A DNA stretch of 64,000 nucleotides from DATKYQ01 sp964640665 (GTDB lineage: Bacteria > Myxococcota > B64-G9), in assembly GCA_964640665.1 (NCBI GenBank), contig CAZXHT010000015.1, positions 1 through 64,000 of the forward strand, given 5' to 3'. The notes below the pieces were generated by a model. That model worked only from the letters and a program-made list of their open reading frames with translations, was not told the DNA's origin and ran no database searches. Position 1 is the first letter of the stretch; each line of letters starts with the position of its first letter. The translations under genes and the position numbers were made by a program. Positions 52,403-60,421 of the stretch are shown here, one piece after another.

Positions 52403-53679
52403 GCTCCAACGAATCCCTCACCCCCGAGTTGGCCAGGCACATCCTGCAAAGGGTGGGAGAATCGGGACAGCCTCCCGAGCAGGGTATCTCCCACCTGAAC
52501 GTCGGCAATCACAGCTACCTCGACATCCTCGATCGGGAGTACCTGCAGCGGCTGAAGCACAACCCCAGGGGATCGAGCTTCAAGCTGGTGCAGGGCTACT
52601 ACGGCGGCGGCAAGACTCACTTTCTCTACTGCGTAAGAGATCTGGCTTGGAAGCACGGTTTTCTCACCTCGCTGGTGAACCTGTCGCCGAAGGAGTGTCC
52701 CTACGACGACCCCGTGAAGGTCTACTCCGGCGTGGCCTCGACACTGGCCGGCCCGCCCGTGGAAGAAGGGGCCGAGCCCACGCGCTCGCTGACGAACGTG
52801 CTTCGGGACCTGGCCGACGACCGGCGACGCAGCATGGGCGACGAGAGGGCAAAGGCCTGGATCGCAAACACCGCGGCCCGGGTGAATGCGGAGAGCCACT
52901 CCTTCCGCAGGGCGGCCGCGGAGTTCATGGCCGCCTACCTCCAGGGGCACAGGGAGCGCGAGGCGATCCTGGAGCCCTGGCTCCTGGGCGAGCCCGTGCC
53001 CCAGTCGGAGACCCGGCCCCTGGGTGTGTTCGAGGCCATCGAGTCGGCCACGGGGTTCAAGATGCTCAGGAGCCTGTGCCAGGTCATCTCCGGTTACGGC
53101 CTGCCCGGCGCCGTCCTGATGTTCGACGAGGTGGACCGCAACATGTCCCTTTCGGGCCGGAAGATGTATGCGGTGGGCGACAATCTCAGGCAGGTGATCG
53201 ATCTGTGCGGCCAGGCCCGCCTACCGGGCACCTTTTTTCTCTATGCCGTGCCCCCGGAGTTTTTGCGCAACGTGGTCCCCGACTACCCCGCCCTGGACCA
53301 GCGCCTGAAAAGCCCCGTTCCCCTTTGCGAGCGCAGCCCCCAGGCGGCCGTCATAGACCTGGAGCGCCTGGACCTCGAGCCCGTCGCTCTTCTTACGGCC
53401 ATCGGCGAAAAGCTTCAGGTCATCTTCGAGACGGCCACGGGGTGGAAGGCCGAGATCGATCTCCAGGCCGAAAACCGCAGCCTGATAGCCGACACGATGG
53501 TCTCCTACACCTTCGAGGTGAGCCATCGCCGGCTGTTCGTGAAGTCCTACCTCGACTTCCTTTACCGGCAGAAGGCCGAGGGGCAGCGGAAGATCACCGC
53601 TGAGCAAGCCAGCTCCATGGTCCAGGGAAGCTACACGAGCCTGGATACCGAAGACGGCGAGGAGTTCCTGGATGCCTAG
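52399..53679 (+). CDS. BrxC/BrxD-like P-loop ATPase 1
   Basis: 426 residues. The Walker A GYYGGGKTHFLY at about 66-77 and Walker B VLMFDEVDRN (about 235) are those of the DUF2791-type ATPases seen as BrxC/PglY and BrxD in BREX. After the P-loop come SLVNLSPKECPYDDPVKVYS and a helical insert. This is close to BrxD in size and far shorter than BrxC (~1200). Overlaps the previous gene by four bases and the next by eight, indicating tight coupling of the two ATPases. Confidence 0.8.
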   Translation: MSSNESLTPELARHILQRVGESGQPPEQGISHLNVGNHSYLDILDREYLQRLKHNPRGSSFKLVQGYYGGGKTHFLYCVRDLAWKHGFLTSLVNLSPKECPYDDPVKVYSGVASTLAGPPVEEGAEPTRSLTNVLRDLADDRRRSMGDERAKAWIANTAARVNAESHSFRRAAAEFMAAYLQGHREREAILEPWLLGEPVPQSETRPLGVFEAIESATGFKMLRSLCQVISGYGLPGAVLMFDEVDRNMSLSGRKMYAVGDNLRQVIDLCGQARLPGTFFLYAVPPEFLRNVVPDYPALDQRLKSPVPLCERSPQAAVIDLERLDLEPVALLTAIGEKLQVIFETATGWKAEIDLQAENRSLIADTMVSYTFEVSHRRLFVKSYLDFLYRQKAEGQRKITAEQASSMVQGSYTSLDTEDGEEFLDA

Positions 53680-55171
53680 TCATCGCCCGGCCCGGGAGGG
53701 AGACCGGATCCTGCACCCCGAGCTGGGGCCCGGCAGGGTGCTCGGCCTGCTGCGGGGCGGGCGGATAGTCAGGGTGGAGTTCGACGAGATGCCGAAGGTT
53801 CCCTGGGAGGTTCCGCAGGAGGAGTTGCGCGTCCACGAGATCTCTCCGGGGAAGCCGCCCGGGGGAAAGAAAACGAAAAAGCGTCGCCGCAAGCCCGCGA
53901 TCCCATCCCCCTTTCCCGAAGAGCCCGGCGACGCAGACTCGCGCTCCGCGCGCCAGGCCCTGGAGGCGCTGCGGCTCGGCGTGGTGCCCTCCACCCATCT
54001 CGAGACCTACACGGTGGGCCGGGAGGCCGAGCTCGCCCTGGTGCGGCGGGATCTCGATCAGGTACAGCGCAGGGGCGGACTGAGGGTGGTGCTGGGAGAC
54101 TACGGGACGGGAAAGACCCACTTCCTGGAGATGGCCGAGCGCCTGGCGCTCGGCAAGGGATTCCTGGCCGCCAGGGCCACCCTGGACAGCCGGGAGGTGC
54201 TGCCCAGCAGGCCCCGGCGCATCTTCCAGCAGCTCGCCGGCGGCCTGCGCTACCCGGACGATCCTTCTTTCGAGCCCCGCGGCCTGATGCCTTTGATCGA
54301 AAAGGCCGCGGCCGACAAAAAGCTGGTGCTGCGCTGGAGCGGCAGGCACGGGATCGACCGGCACCCCTACCTGGGACCGGTACTGGCCTACCACGCGGCC
54401 CTGTCCGAGGTCGGCGGCCCGAAGGATCTCGACGAGTGCCTGCTGGACTGGATCGAGGGGTCCGAGGTGGCCGGCAACATGGATCTCGACAAGAGGCTGC
54501 GCCGCGCCACCGGCACCCGGGCGCGGATGTACGCGCTTTTGGATCACCGCACGGTCACCCACCTTTACACCCTCGTTCTCGGAGGCATCGCCGAGCTGGC
54601 CCGCCAGGTTGGCTATCGGGGCCTGGTGATCACGCTGGACGAGGCCGAGTTCTACAGCGTGCTTCACGGCAGGGACCGCGCCTTTGCCGAGGTGCTCTTC
54701 AGAACCTTTGCCGCCGCCTGCCTGCCCAAGTCCAGGCTGCGCTTCGATCCCGGGACATTGCCAAGGGGCGGCCAGGCAGTGCACAGGAGCTTCTCGTACC
54801 GCTTCAGGAACCCGCAGCCGCTCTACTGCATCTTCGCCTTGACCTACGACCCCGAGGGCAAGCAGGTTCTGGCGACGAGCGTTCCGCCCGAGTGCTTCAT
54901 CGAGCTTCGGCCCTTCAGACCCGAAGAGTACCGGACGCTCGCCGAGCGGGTTCTGGTCCTCTACCGGATCGCCGGGCTGGAGTTCTCCCTGGGACCGGAG
55001 CTGGCCGCGCTCATGGCGAGGGTGATCGAGCCATGCCACCGCCGGGGACTGATCGAGAACCCTCGCCAGGCCCACAAGTTTATAACCGAGCTGGTGGACC
55101 TGACCCGCCATCGCCCGGAAAGCATCCGTCCCGTCCTTTCCGATATAGAGAAACAGCTCAAACAAGCCTGA
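53672..55171 (+). CDS. BrxD-like P-loop ATPase 2 with N-terminal Tudor/CarD-like domain
   Basis: 499 residues. An N-terminal ~55-residue segment (DRILHPELGPGRVLGLLRGG, VRVEFDEM) resembles small beta-barrel DNA or protein binding domains of CarD/UvrD C-terminal type. A basic linker (KKTKKRRRK) leads to the ATPase: Walker A GDYGTGKTHFLEMAE (about 142), Walker B LVITLDEAEFY (about 320), and the FIELRPFRPEEYRTLAERV and QAHKFITELVDL segments typical of BREX BrxD. Two paralogous ATPases in one operon suggest a heteromeric complex. Confidence 0.82.
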   Translation: MPSHRPAREGDRILHPELGPGRVLGLLRGGRIVRVEFDEMPKVPWEVPQEELRVHEISPGKPPGGKKTKKRRRKPAIPSPFPEEPGDADSRSARQALEALRLGVVPSTHLETYTVGREAELALVRRDLDQVQRRGGLRVVLGDYGTGKTHFLEMAERLALGKGFLAARATLDSREVLPSRPRRIFQQLAGGLRYPDDPSFEPRGLMPLIEKAAADKKLVLRWSGRHGIDRHPYLGPVLAYHAALSEVGGPKDLDECLLDWIEGSEVAGNMDLDKRLRRATGTRARMYALLDHRTVTHLYTLVLGGIAELARQVGYRGLVITLDEAEFYSVLHGRDRAFAEVLFRTFAAACLPKSRLRFDPGTLPRGGQAVHRSFSYRFRNPQPLYCIFALTYDPEGKQVLATSVPPECFIELRPFRPEEYRTLAERVLVLYRIAGLEFSLGPELAALMARVIEPCHRRGLIENPRQAHKFITELVDLTRHRPESIRPVLSDIEKQLKQA

Positions 55172-55177
55172 GCCGCC

Positions 55178-57220
55178 ATGTACGACCCGCGGGACATATC
55201 GAGGCTCAGGGAACTTCTCCCCCGAACCTGGCACGCCTTCCTGGCCCGCTTCGGCAGACCCACCCCTGTACAACTCCAGGCCGTCCCGGCGCTCCTGTCG
55301 GGCCGCCCCACCCTGCTGGTCGCGCCCACGGCCAGCGGCAAGACCGAGGCCTTTGCCGCCCCAGTGGCGGAAAGCATACTGGCGGACCCCGGGCCCGGGC
55401 ACCTGCGGGCCTGGGTCGTGTGCCCCACCAGGGCACTGGTCAACGACCTGGCCCGGCGCCTGGAACCCCCGTTGAGAACCCTGGGCCTGCGGCTCGGGCG
55501 CCGGACGGGCGAGCACCGCGAGATCCCCGCCGGCAACCCGCCCGACGTGGTCCTGACCACCCCGGAGTCGCTTGACTCGCTGCTGACCCGCTCTCCGAAG
55601 ATTTTCGAAAGCATGCGGCACCTGGTTCTCGACGAGATCCACATGCTGGACACCTCGCCCCGCGGTGACCAGCTCGCCTGCCTGGTCTCCCGGGCAAGTC
55701 GGATCGCACGTAAGCTGCAGGTTGTGGCATCTTCCGCCACCGTGGACGACCCGGACGGGCTGGCCCGGCGCTATCTCGGAGATAGTTACCAAAAGGTATG
55801 CATCCCGGGTGTGCGCCCGATCGAGCCCGTCTTCGCCCGCGGAAGCGCGAGTGCTCTTTCCAAGGCCCTGCTCAATCTCGTCGCCGGCGGCGCCGGGGTC
55901 CGCAAGGTGCTGGCCTTCGTCAACCGCCGCAGCGACGCCGAGAAGTTCTGCTCCATCTTCAAGGGGCGGCCGCCCTTCGGCGATTCGGTCTTCCTGCACC
56001 ACGGCAGCCTGGCGCGCTCCGCGAGAGAGGCGGTCGAGAGACGCATGCTGGCCGGCCAGGCCTCCCTGTGCTTTTCCACCACGACCCTGGAGGTGGGAAT
56101 AGACATAGGCGACGTGGACCTGGTGGTCCTGACCGCGCCCCCTGCCGGCGTGACCTCGCTGCTCCAGCGCATGGGACGCGGGAGCCGGCGCACGGGGCTG
56201 GCCCGCGTCCTGTGCCTGGCCGCCGACGCGGGCCAGGAGCTGAGATACCGCCACCTGCTGCACGCCGCAGGGGATGGCCGCCTGCTCGCCGATCCCCACC
56301 GCTTTCACCCGTCGGTGCTGGTACAGCAGTGCCTGAGCCTCCTCCTCCAGACCCCGGGCGGATGGATAGACGCCAGGGCACTGGCCTCCCGCCTGCCGTC
56401 CTGGATTGCCAAGGGGCAATGGGTCGACCGCCTGCCGGAGCTCCTCGATCACCTGGGCGACGGGGGCTGGCTCGTGTCCGCGGGCGGCCGCTACCGGGTG
56501 GGCGACCGTCTGGAGGATGCCTTCGAGCGGGGCCGGATCCACACCAACATCCAGGACCGGGCCGGCCAGCTCCAGGTGGTGGACATGGAGACCCGCAAGG
56601 TGCTGGGCGTCCTGCACAAGGAGGCCGCCTCGGAGGGAAAATTCCTACTGGGAGGCCGAAGGCTGAAGGTAAAGAGCGTACGGCGGGATCGAGTCCTGGT
56701 GACCGACACGGCCGGTCCGGCCGACTTCAAGGTATGGGGAGCCGCGGGACCGACGACCTCCCGCAGGCTGTCCGAAGACTTCGCGGCCTTCGCGGGCCTC
56801 GAGCCCGGCAGTGCCCCGGTGGTCCGACTTCCGGATGGCCGCTCGGCCGTCTTCCACTTCCTGGGCAGCGCCTGGAGTTCGCTGCTAGAGGCGCTGCTCG
56901 AAGACCTGCCGGGCCCCAAGCCCCAACAAGGCAACCCCTTCTGCACCGTGGTGGGAGGAGCACGGCCGGTGCTGCCTAAGAACCTGGAGCCCGAGACGGT
57001 AGCGGCGACGATCTCCCGCAATGCAGACCGGCTCAGCCGCCGGATCCCCCTCGGCCCCTGGTCCCGCGAGATGCCCCCTTCCTGGCGCAAGGATAACCTG
57101 GTTCAAATCCTGAACCCCGAGCTCTTCACCAGGACAGTTTGCAGCCTGATAGAATGCCGGGAACCGGTTCCCGAAGAGCACCAGGAGGCATTTACCCGCC
57201 TGGCCGGCTGCAAGTGGTAA
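55178..57220 (+). CDS. Lhr/BrxHI-like superfamily 2 helicase
   Basis: 680 residues. The Lhr-type core has APTASGKTEAFAAP (motif I), PTRALVNDLARRLEPP (Ia), DEIHMLDTSP (DEIH box), SSATVDDP (III) and VTSLLQRMGRGSRRTGLARV (VI). The C-terminal ~300 residues include a winged-helix-like part and an uncharacterised region ending CKW. In BREX types 2 and 6 such helicases (BrxHI) are encoded beside BrxD, as here. It is the last gene of the operon, six bases after the second ATPase. Confidence 0.83.
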   Translation: MYDPRDISRLRELLPRTWHAFLARFGRPTPVQLQAVPALLSGRPTLLVAPTASGKTEAFAAPVAESILADPGPGHLRAWVVCPTRALVNDLARRLEPPLRTLGLRLGRRTGEHREIPAGNPPDVVLTTPESLDSLLTRSPKIFESMRHLVLDEIHMLDTSPRGDQLACLVSRASRIARKLQVVASSATVDDPDGLARRYLGDSYQKVCIPGVRPIEPVFARGSASALSKALLNLVAGGAGVRKVLAFVNRRSDAEKFCSIFKGRPPFGDSVFLHHGSLARSAREAVERRMLAGQASLCFSTTTLEVGIDIGDVDLVVLTAPPAGVTSLLQRMGRGSRRTGLARVLCLAADAGQELRYRHLLHAAGDGRLLADPHRFHPSVLVQQCLSLLLQTPGGWIDARALASRLPSWIAKGQWVDRLPELLDHLGDGGWLVSAGGRYRVGDRLEDAFERGRIHTNIQDRAGQLQVVDMETRKVLGVLHKEAASEGKFLLGGRRLKVKSVRRDRVLVTDTAGPADFKVWGAAGPTTSRRLSEDFAAFAGLEPGSAPVVRLPDGRSAVFHFLGSAWSSLLEALLEDLPGPKPQQGNPFCTVVGGARPVLPKNLEPETVAATISRNADRLSRRIPLGPWSREMPPSWRKDNLVQILNPELFTRTVCSLIECREPVPEEHQEAFTRLAGCKW

Positions 57221-57523
57221 CAAGGAGAATCTCCGGCAGTCATTTGCCAACGGGGAGTTGGAAGAAAATTCAGTTATTAGGAAATTCCGAACAACTGCAG
57301 GGAAAGATCCTCAAATACGCCCGAGCGGCCGCGAGAGCCTACAACGAGCCGGAAGCACGCAAGAGCCGCTATGGATTCCGCCCAGTAAGAACCTTGCCTT
57401 GAAGCCTTGGTCTATTCCGATTTTCGCCACCGGACTTCACGCCAGGAACGCAAACTGAAGCTGCGGCTCGCCAAGGCTAAGTTGCGCGAGAAGGCTTGCT
57501 GGGTTCGTGTCCCTTGCATTTCA
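57221..57523. other. 303-base interval with only gene fragments
   Basis: No complete gene is seen. Short plus-strand frames read KILKYARAAARAYNEPEARK and, in another frame, FRHRTSRQERKLKLRLAKAK. These look like pieces of decayed genes. The sequence is less G+C-rich than the operon before it and marks a boundary to the toxin-antitoxin pair. Confidence 0.4.
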
Positions 57524-57823
57524 TCACTTCTTTTTTCGAGCAGGTTTACGGTTTAGCCTACGGTGATGGGCCATCGCTTCAATGAGAGCTTTTGTGGGCT
57601 TCTCGGGATTGAGGACTGCTTGCAAGAAGGCATCCCTGTCACGCCCGTACAAAGTAATACGCTCCTGCTCGCCAATCACCTGGTCAGCCTTGCTGACCGC
57701 AGTGGAGATTACAAAATCCGTAATGGTGGCCCCGCTGAGTTCCGCGGCTCGCTCGATCTTCTTTTTCGTCAAGGTATTCAAACGCAGATGAATACGTTCT
57801 TCCTTTAACTTCGCTTGTGGCAC
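57524..57823 (-). CDS. DUF1778-type antitoxin (TacA-like)
   Basis: 99 residues from a GTG at 57823 with GAGGGAG six bases upstream; a TTG at 57829 is less likely. The N-terminal ribbon-helix-helix (ERIHLRLNTLTKKKIERAAEL, SGATITDFVISTAV) and a C-terminal toxin-binding tail (RDRDAFLQAVLNPEKPT) match DUF1778 antitoxins that partner GNAT toxins. It lies downstream of the toxin gene, the reverse of the usual order, and has its own promoter. Confidence 0.85.
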   Translation of the reverse strand: MPQAKLKEERIHLRLNTLTKKKIERAAELSGATITDFVISTAVSKADQVIGEQERITLYGRDRDAFLQAVLNPEKPTKALIEAMAHHRRLNRKPARKKK

Positions 57824-57844
57824 GGGCAACTCCCTCTTATTTTG

Positions 57845-57873
57845 ACTGTACGCCTAATCGGCGTACATGTCAA
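57845..57873 (-). promoter_or_regulatory. Antitoxin promoter with embedded operator palindrome
   Basis: On the minus strand TTGACA (57868-57873) and TACAGT (57845-57850) have a 17-base spacer. The perfect inverted repeat TGTACGCC-gatta-GGCGTACA (57847-57867) fills the spacer and overlaps the -10. This fits autorepression by the ribbon-helix-helix antitoxin. The -35 overlaps the stop codon of the toxin gene. Confidence 0.75.
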
Positions 57874-58385
57874 TAACCCATTTTTTCAAACGTACTAAGC
57901 GGCAAATACATTCTCAGGGGTGTAGACGCCAAAGATCGGAACCCATATTTCGCGTAGAAAGTCAGCGTCGCATCATCCAACGCTTCCACGATGACCGCCT
58001 GCATAGCAACGACTTCACTTGCAGCCACTACCCTGTTGAGAGCATCTGAGAGCAGATAACTCCCCAGGCCCTTGCCCTGGAATCTCTCGTCAACTGCCAG
58101 GCGACCTATCCTTGCGACGGGGATCGGATAGCGGGGGAGTTTTTTCTTCAGCTTGTCCGGCAAATCTTGCAGATCGACACTGGCGGCGCTGAGCGTGTAG
58201 AAACCAGCAATGACAACCGGATTATCCAGTGCGGCAACGAATATCCGCGCAACCTTTCGCCTGGAGTCTTGCGATGCTTGCTTTCTAATATATCGATCTA
58301 GCGCCGGCACCCCGCATCTGAAAGCATTCCGCTTGTGACGTCTGGCAAGCTGTTCGATGATTGGTTTCTGTTGCAGCAACATCAA
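57870..58385 (-). CDS. GNAT-type toxin (TacT-like acetyltransferase)
   Basis: 171 residues. The GNAT fold has the acetyl-CoA loop IGRLAVDERFQGKGLGSYLL and the C-terminal Tyr region YAKYGFRSL. The start (FRCGVPALDRYIRKQASQD) is the form seen in toxins such as TacT and AtaT, which acetylate charged tRNAs. GGAG precedes the ATG. Its end overlaps the antitoxin's -35 box. Toxic activity is inferred from family and neighbour only. Confidence 0.85.
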   Translation of the reverse strand: MMLLQQKPIIEQLARRHKRNAFRCGVPALDRYIRKQASQDSRRKVARIFVAALDNPVVIAGFYTLSAASVDLQDLPDKLKKKLPRYPIPVARIGRLAVDERFQGKGLGSYLLSDALNRVVAASEVVAMQAVIVEALDDATLTFYAKYGFRSLASTPLRMYLPLSTFEKMGY

Positions 58386-58414
58386 TTAACTCCGACCCAA
58401 TAAAGAACAACGGA

Positions 58415-59239
58415 CTACCAGGCCTGCTTGCCGCGGCTGAGCAGGTTGATGGCCCCGCCCACCAGGCGTCCGGCCAGCGGGGCTTTCATGATTCTGACGA
58501 ACATGCGGTTGAAAACACCGGGTATGAACACCACCGGGCCGTTCTCCAGTGCGGATAACGACTGATCTACCACCCGTTCCGGGTTCATCCAGGCGAATTT
58601 GGGGATCTTCTCGTAGTGGAAATCCGTGTATTCCGGGGTGAACATGAATCCGGTTCGGGTGAGCCCCGGGCAGAGTGCCTGCACCTTCAACCCGGTGCCG
58701 GCCAGTTCCGCGGCCAGGCCCTCGCTGAACACGTTCAGATACGACTTGGTGGCCGAGTAGGTGGTGTAATGGACGGTTGTGAAGAACGCGCCCAGGGACG
58801 AGATGTTGATCAGAGCCCCACAACCCCGTCCAATCATGGCGGGCAGAGCCGCCCGGACCAGCCGCACGCTGGCCAGGACGTGGACCCTGACCATTTTCTC
58901 GGATTTTTCGGCATCCACCTCGGCAAAGTGTCCGCGGGTACCAAAGCCGGCGCCATTAATCAGCAAATCCAGGGCCGGACCGCCCTGGATAACGTTCACT
59001 AGCCGTTCGACGTCCTGGTCCCGGGCCAGATCGGCCGCTTGCACTTCGGCCCTGATTCCGTGTTTGGTCTCGAGTTCACTGCCGATTTCCGCCAGGCGCT
59101 CCTTGCGCCGGGCCACCAGGATCAAGTCATATCCGTCGCGGGCCAGTCGACGGGCGAACCTTTCCCCGATGCCTGAAGAAGCCCCGGTAATCAGCGCAAG
59201 CGGGCGGCTGCCATTCTTGCATTGTTCGAAGTTTGCCAT
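58415..59239 (-). CDS. Short-chain dehydrogenase/reductase
   Basis: 274 residues of the classical SDR type: cofactor loop TGASSGIGERFARRLA, NGAGFG for the NNAG position, catalytic Ser in NISSLGA and YSATKS (Tyr-x3-Lys). The Arg after the first strand (ARRKERL) favours NADP(H). Substrate unknown; similar proteins reduce carbonyls of lipids. CGGAG precedes the ATG. It is divergent from the next membrane protein. Confidence 0.9.
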   Translation of the reverse strand: MANFEQCKNGSRPLALITGASSGIGERFARRLARDGYDLILVARRKERLAEIGSELETKHGIRAEVQAADLARDQDVERLVNVIQGGPALDLLINGAGFGTRGHFAEVDAEKSEKMVRVHVLASVRLVRAALPAMIGRGCGALINISSLGAFFTTVHYTTYSATKSYLNVFSEGLAAELAGTGLKVQALCPGLTRTGFMFTPEYTDFHYEKIPKFAWMNPERVVDQSLSALENGPVVFIPGVFNRMFVRIMKAPLAGRLVGGAINLLSRGKQAW

Positions 59240-59344
59240 GATTGTTCTCCGGGTTTAAAAAATATACAGGCACGAATTTACGGTATACTCCAGGGAAATC
59301 GGCGTCTGTTTTCCGGCGCCACTTCCGACGAGAGGGGACTATAC

Positions 59345-60421
59345 ATGGGTAAGTTCATAGGTGTTTTGCTTCTGATCCTGCTGGGCATCCCGTTGCTGAT
59401 CGGAGTGATCTTCGCCAGCGGCCTGACCCGGGCGGCGACAAGCCCGGATTTCTACAGCGACCTGGCCGGCAAGGTGATCAGGCGCATGCCAGAGATGATC
59501 GACAAATCCTTCGCGGCGGCCAGGCAACCGGGCGCGGTCAGTGACCCCAACGCACGCGCCTGGATCGAGGCCATGGCCAAGGCCGAGACTTCTTTTCCCA
59601 AGATGCTCGAGCTGACCGGCATCCAGGGCTGGCTGCAAGACGAAGTGGCCCTGAAAGTCGCGCGAGTGGGCGAGGTGGTGGCGGGCAAGGCGCATCCAGG
59701 GGAGATCTCTCTGGACATGCGTCCCTTGAAGAAGGCACTGGTCTCCGACGAGATGGGCGCCTATCTGAACCAGGTGCTGGCGCAGCTTCCCGACTGCGAC
59801 GCTGCGGGCATCGAGCGTTGGAAGCAGCGCGCGATTTCCCAGCGTCACGAAAAACCGTTGCCGGCTTGCAATCCAGGAGCAGAAGTCATCGACCAGCGCT
59901 CGCAATGGATGACCGCCTGGCTGGGACAAATCCCCGACCAGAAGCCGATGTTCGCGGGGCATGCAGTTTCTGAGCCTGTCATCTTTGACGCTCTTCATTG
60001 GGTCAATGCCGCCATGTGGCTTCTGTTTCTGCTGCCGGCCCTGTTCATCGCCATCGGCGCGCTGCTTCTGCGATCGGACGGGCGCGGATTTCTGAACGTC
60101 AGCGGCGGTACGATCCTCACCGGCGGAATCGTTTCGTGGCTGCTGTCGTGGCTGGCCAGCGGCTGGCTTATTGCGGCGGTCGCCCAGAACCCCGACCGCT
60201 GGATGACAGGCGCCGATGCGCGCCTGTTCGGCTCCCAGGCCGGCCGCATGTTCATCAGGGAACTATCCGGAACCGTAGGAGTCTTCCTGGACGACCTGTT
60301 CTCACCGGTGGTGACCTCGGCGCTGGTCGTCTGCGGAATCGGCATGGGAATGCTGGTGCTGTCTTTTCTGCTGAAAGACCGCAGGCCTGAGAAGCCTATC
60401 TCTTCCATGCCCAGGGCGTGA
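59345..60421 (+). CDS. Unrecognised membrane protein with large extracytoplasmic region
   Basis: 358 residues from the ATG at 59345 (GAGAGGGG upstream). An N-terminal helix (FIGVLLLILLGIPLLIGVIF) is followed by about 190 mostly soluble residues and three further helices in the C-terminal half. Two conserved-looking Cys are near residues 147 and 175. No family recognised. The last 26 bases overlap the convergent trkH gene. Confidence 0.65.
   Translation: MGKFIGVLLLILLGIPLLIGVIFASGLTRAATSPDFYSDLAGKVIRRMPEMIDKSFAAARQPGAVSDPNARAWIEAMAKAETSFPKMLELTGIQGWLQDEVALKVARVGEVVAGKAHPGEISLDMRPLKKALVSDEMGAYLNQVLAQLPDCDAAGIERWKQRAISQRHEKPLPACNPGAEVIDQRSQWMTAWLGQIPDQKPMFAGHAVSEPVIFDALHWVNAAMWLLFLLPALFIAIGALLLRSDGRGFLNVSGGTILTGGIVSWLLSWLASGWLIAAVAQNPDRWMTGADARLFGSQAGRMFIRELSGTVGVFLDDLFSPVVTSALVVCGIGMGMLVLSFLLKDRRPEKPISSMPRA

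Noticed and set aside
53594..56617. About 1000-codon open frame opposite the ATPase and helicase genes
   Set aside because: Composition artefact. It spans several true genes on the other strand and lacks domain motifs.
48087..57220. A true BREX locus
   Set aside because: PglX, PglZ, BrxA and BrxB are not present; only BrxC/D-like ATPases and helicases are.
57500..57515. tRNA-like arm GGGTTCGTGTCCC
   Set aside because: Only one short stem is visible; no acceptor, D or anticodon stem fits around it.
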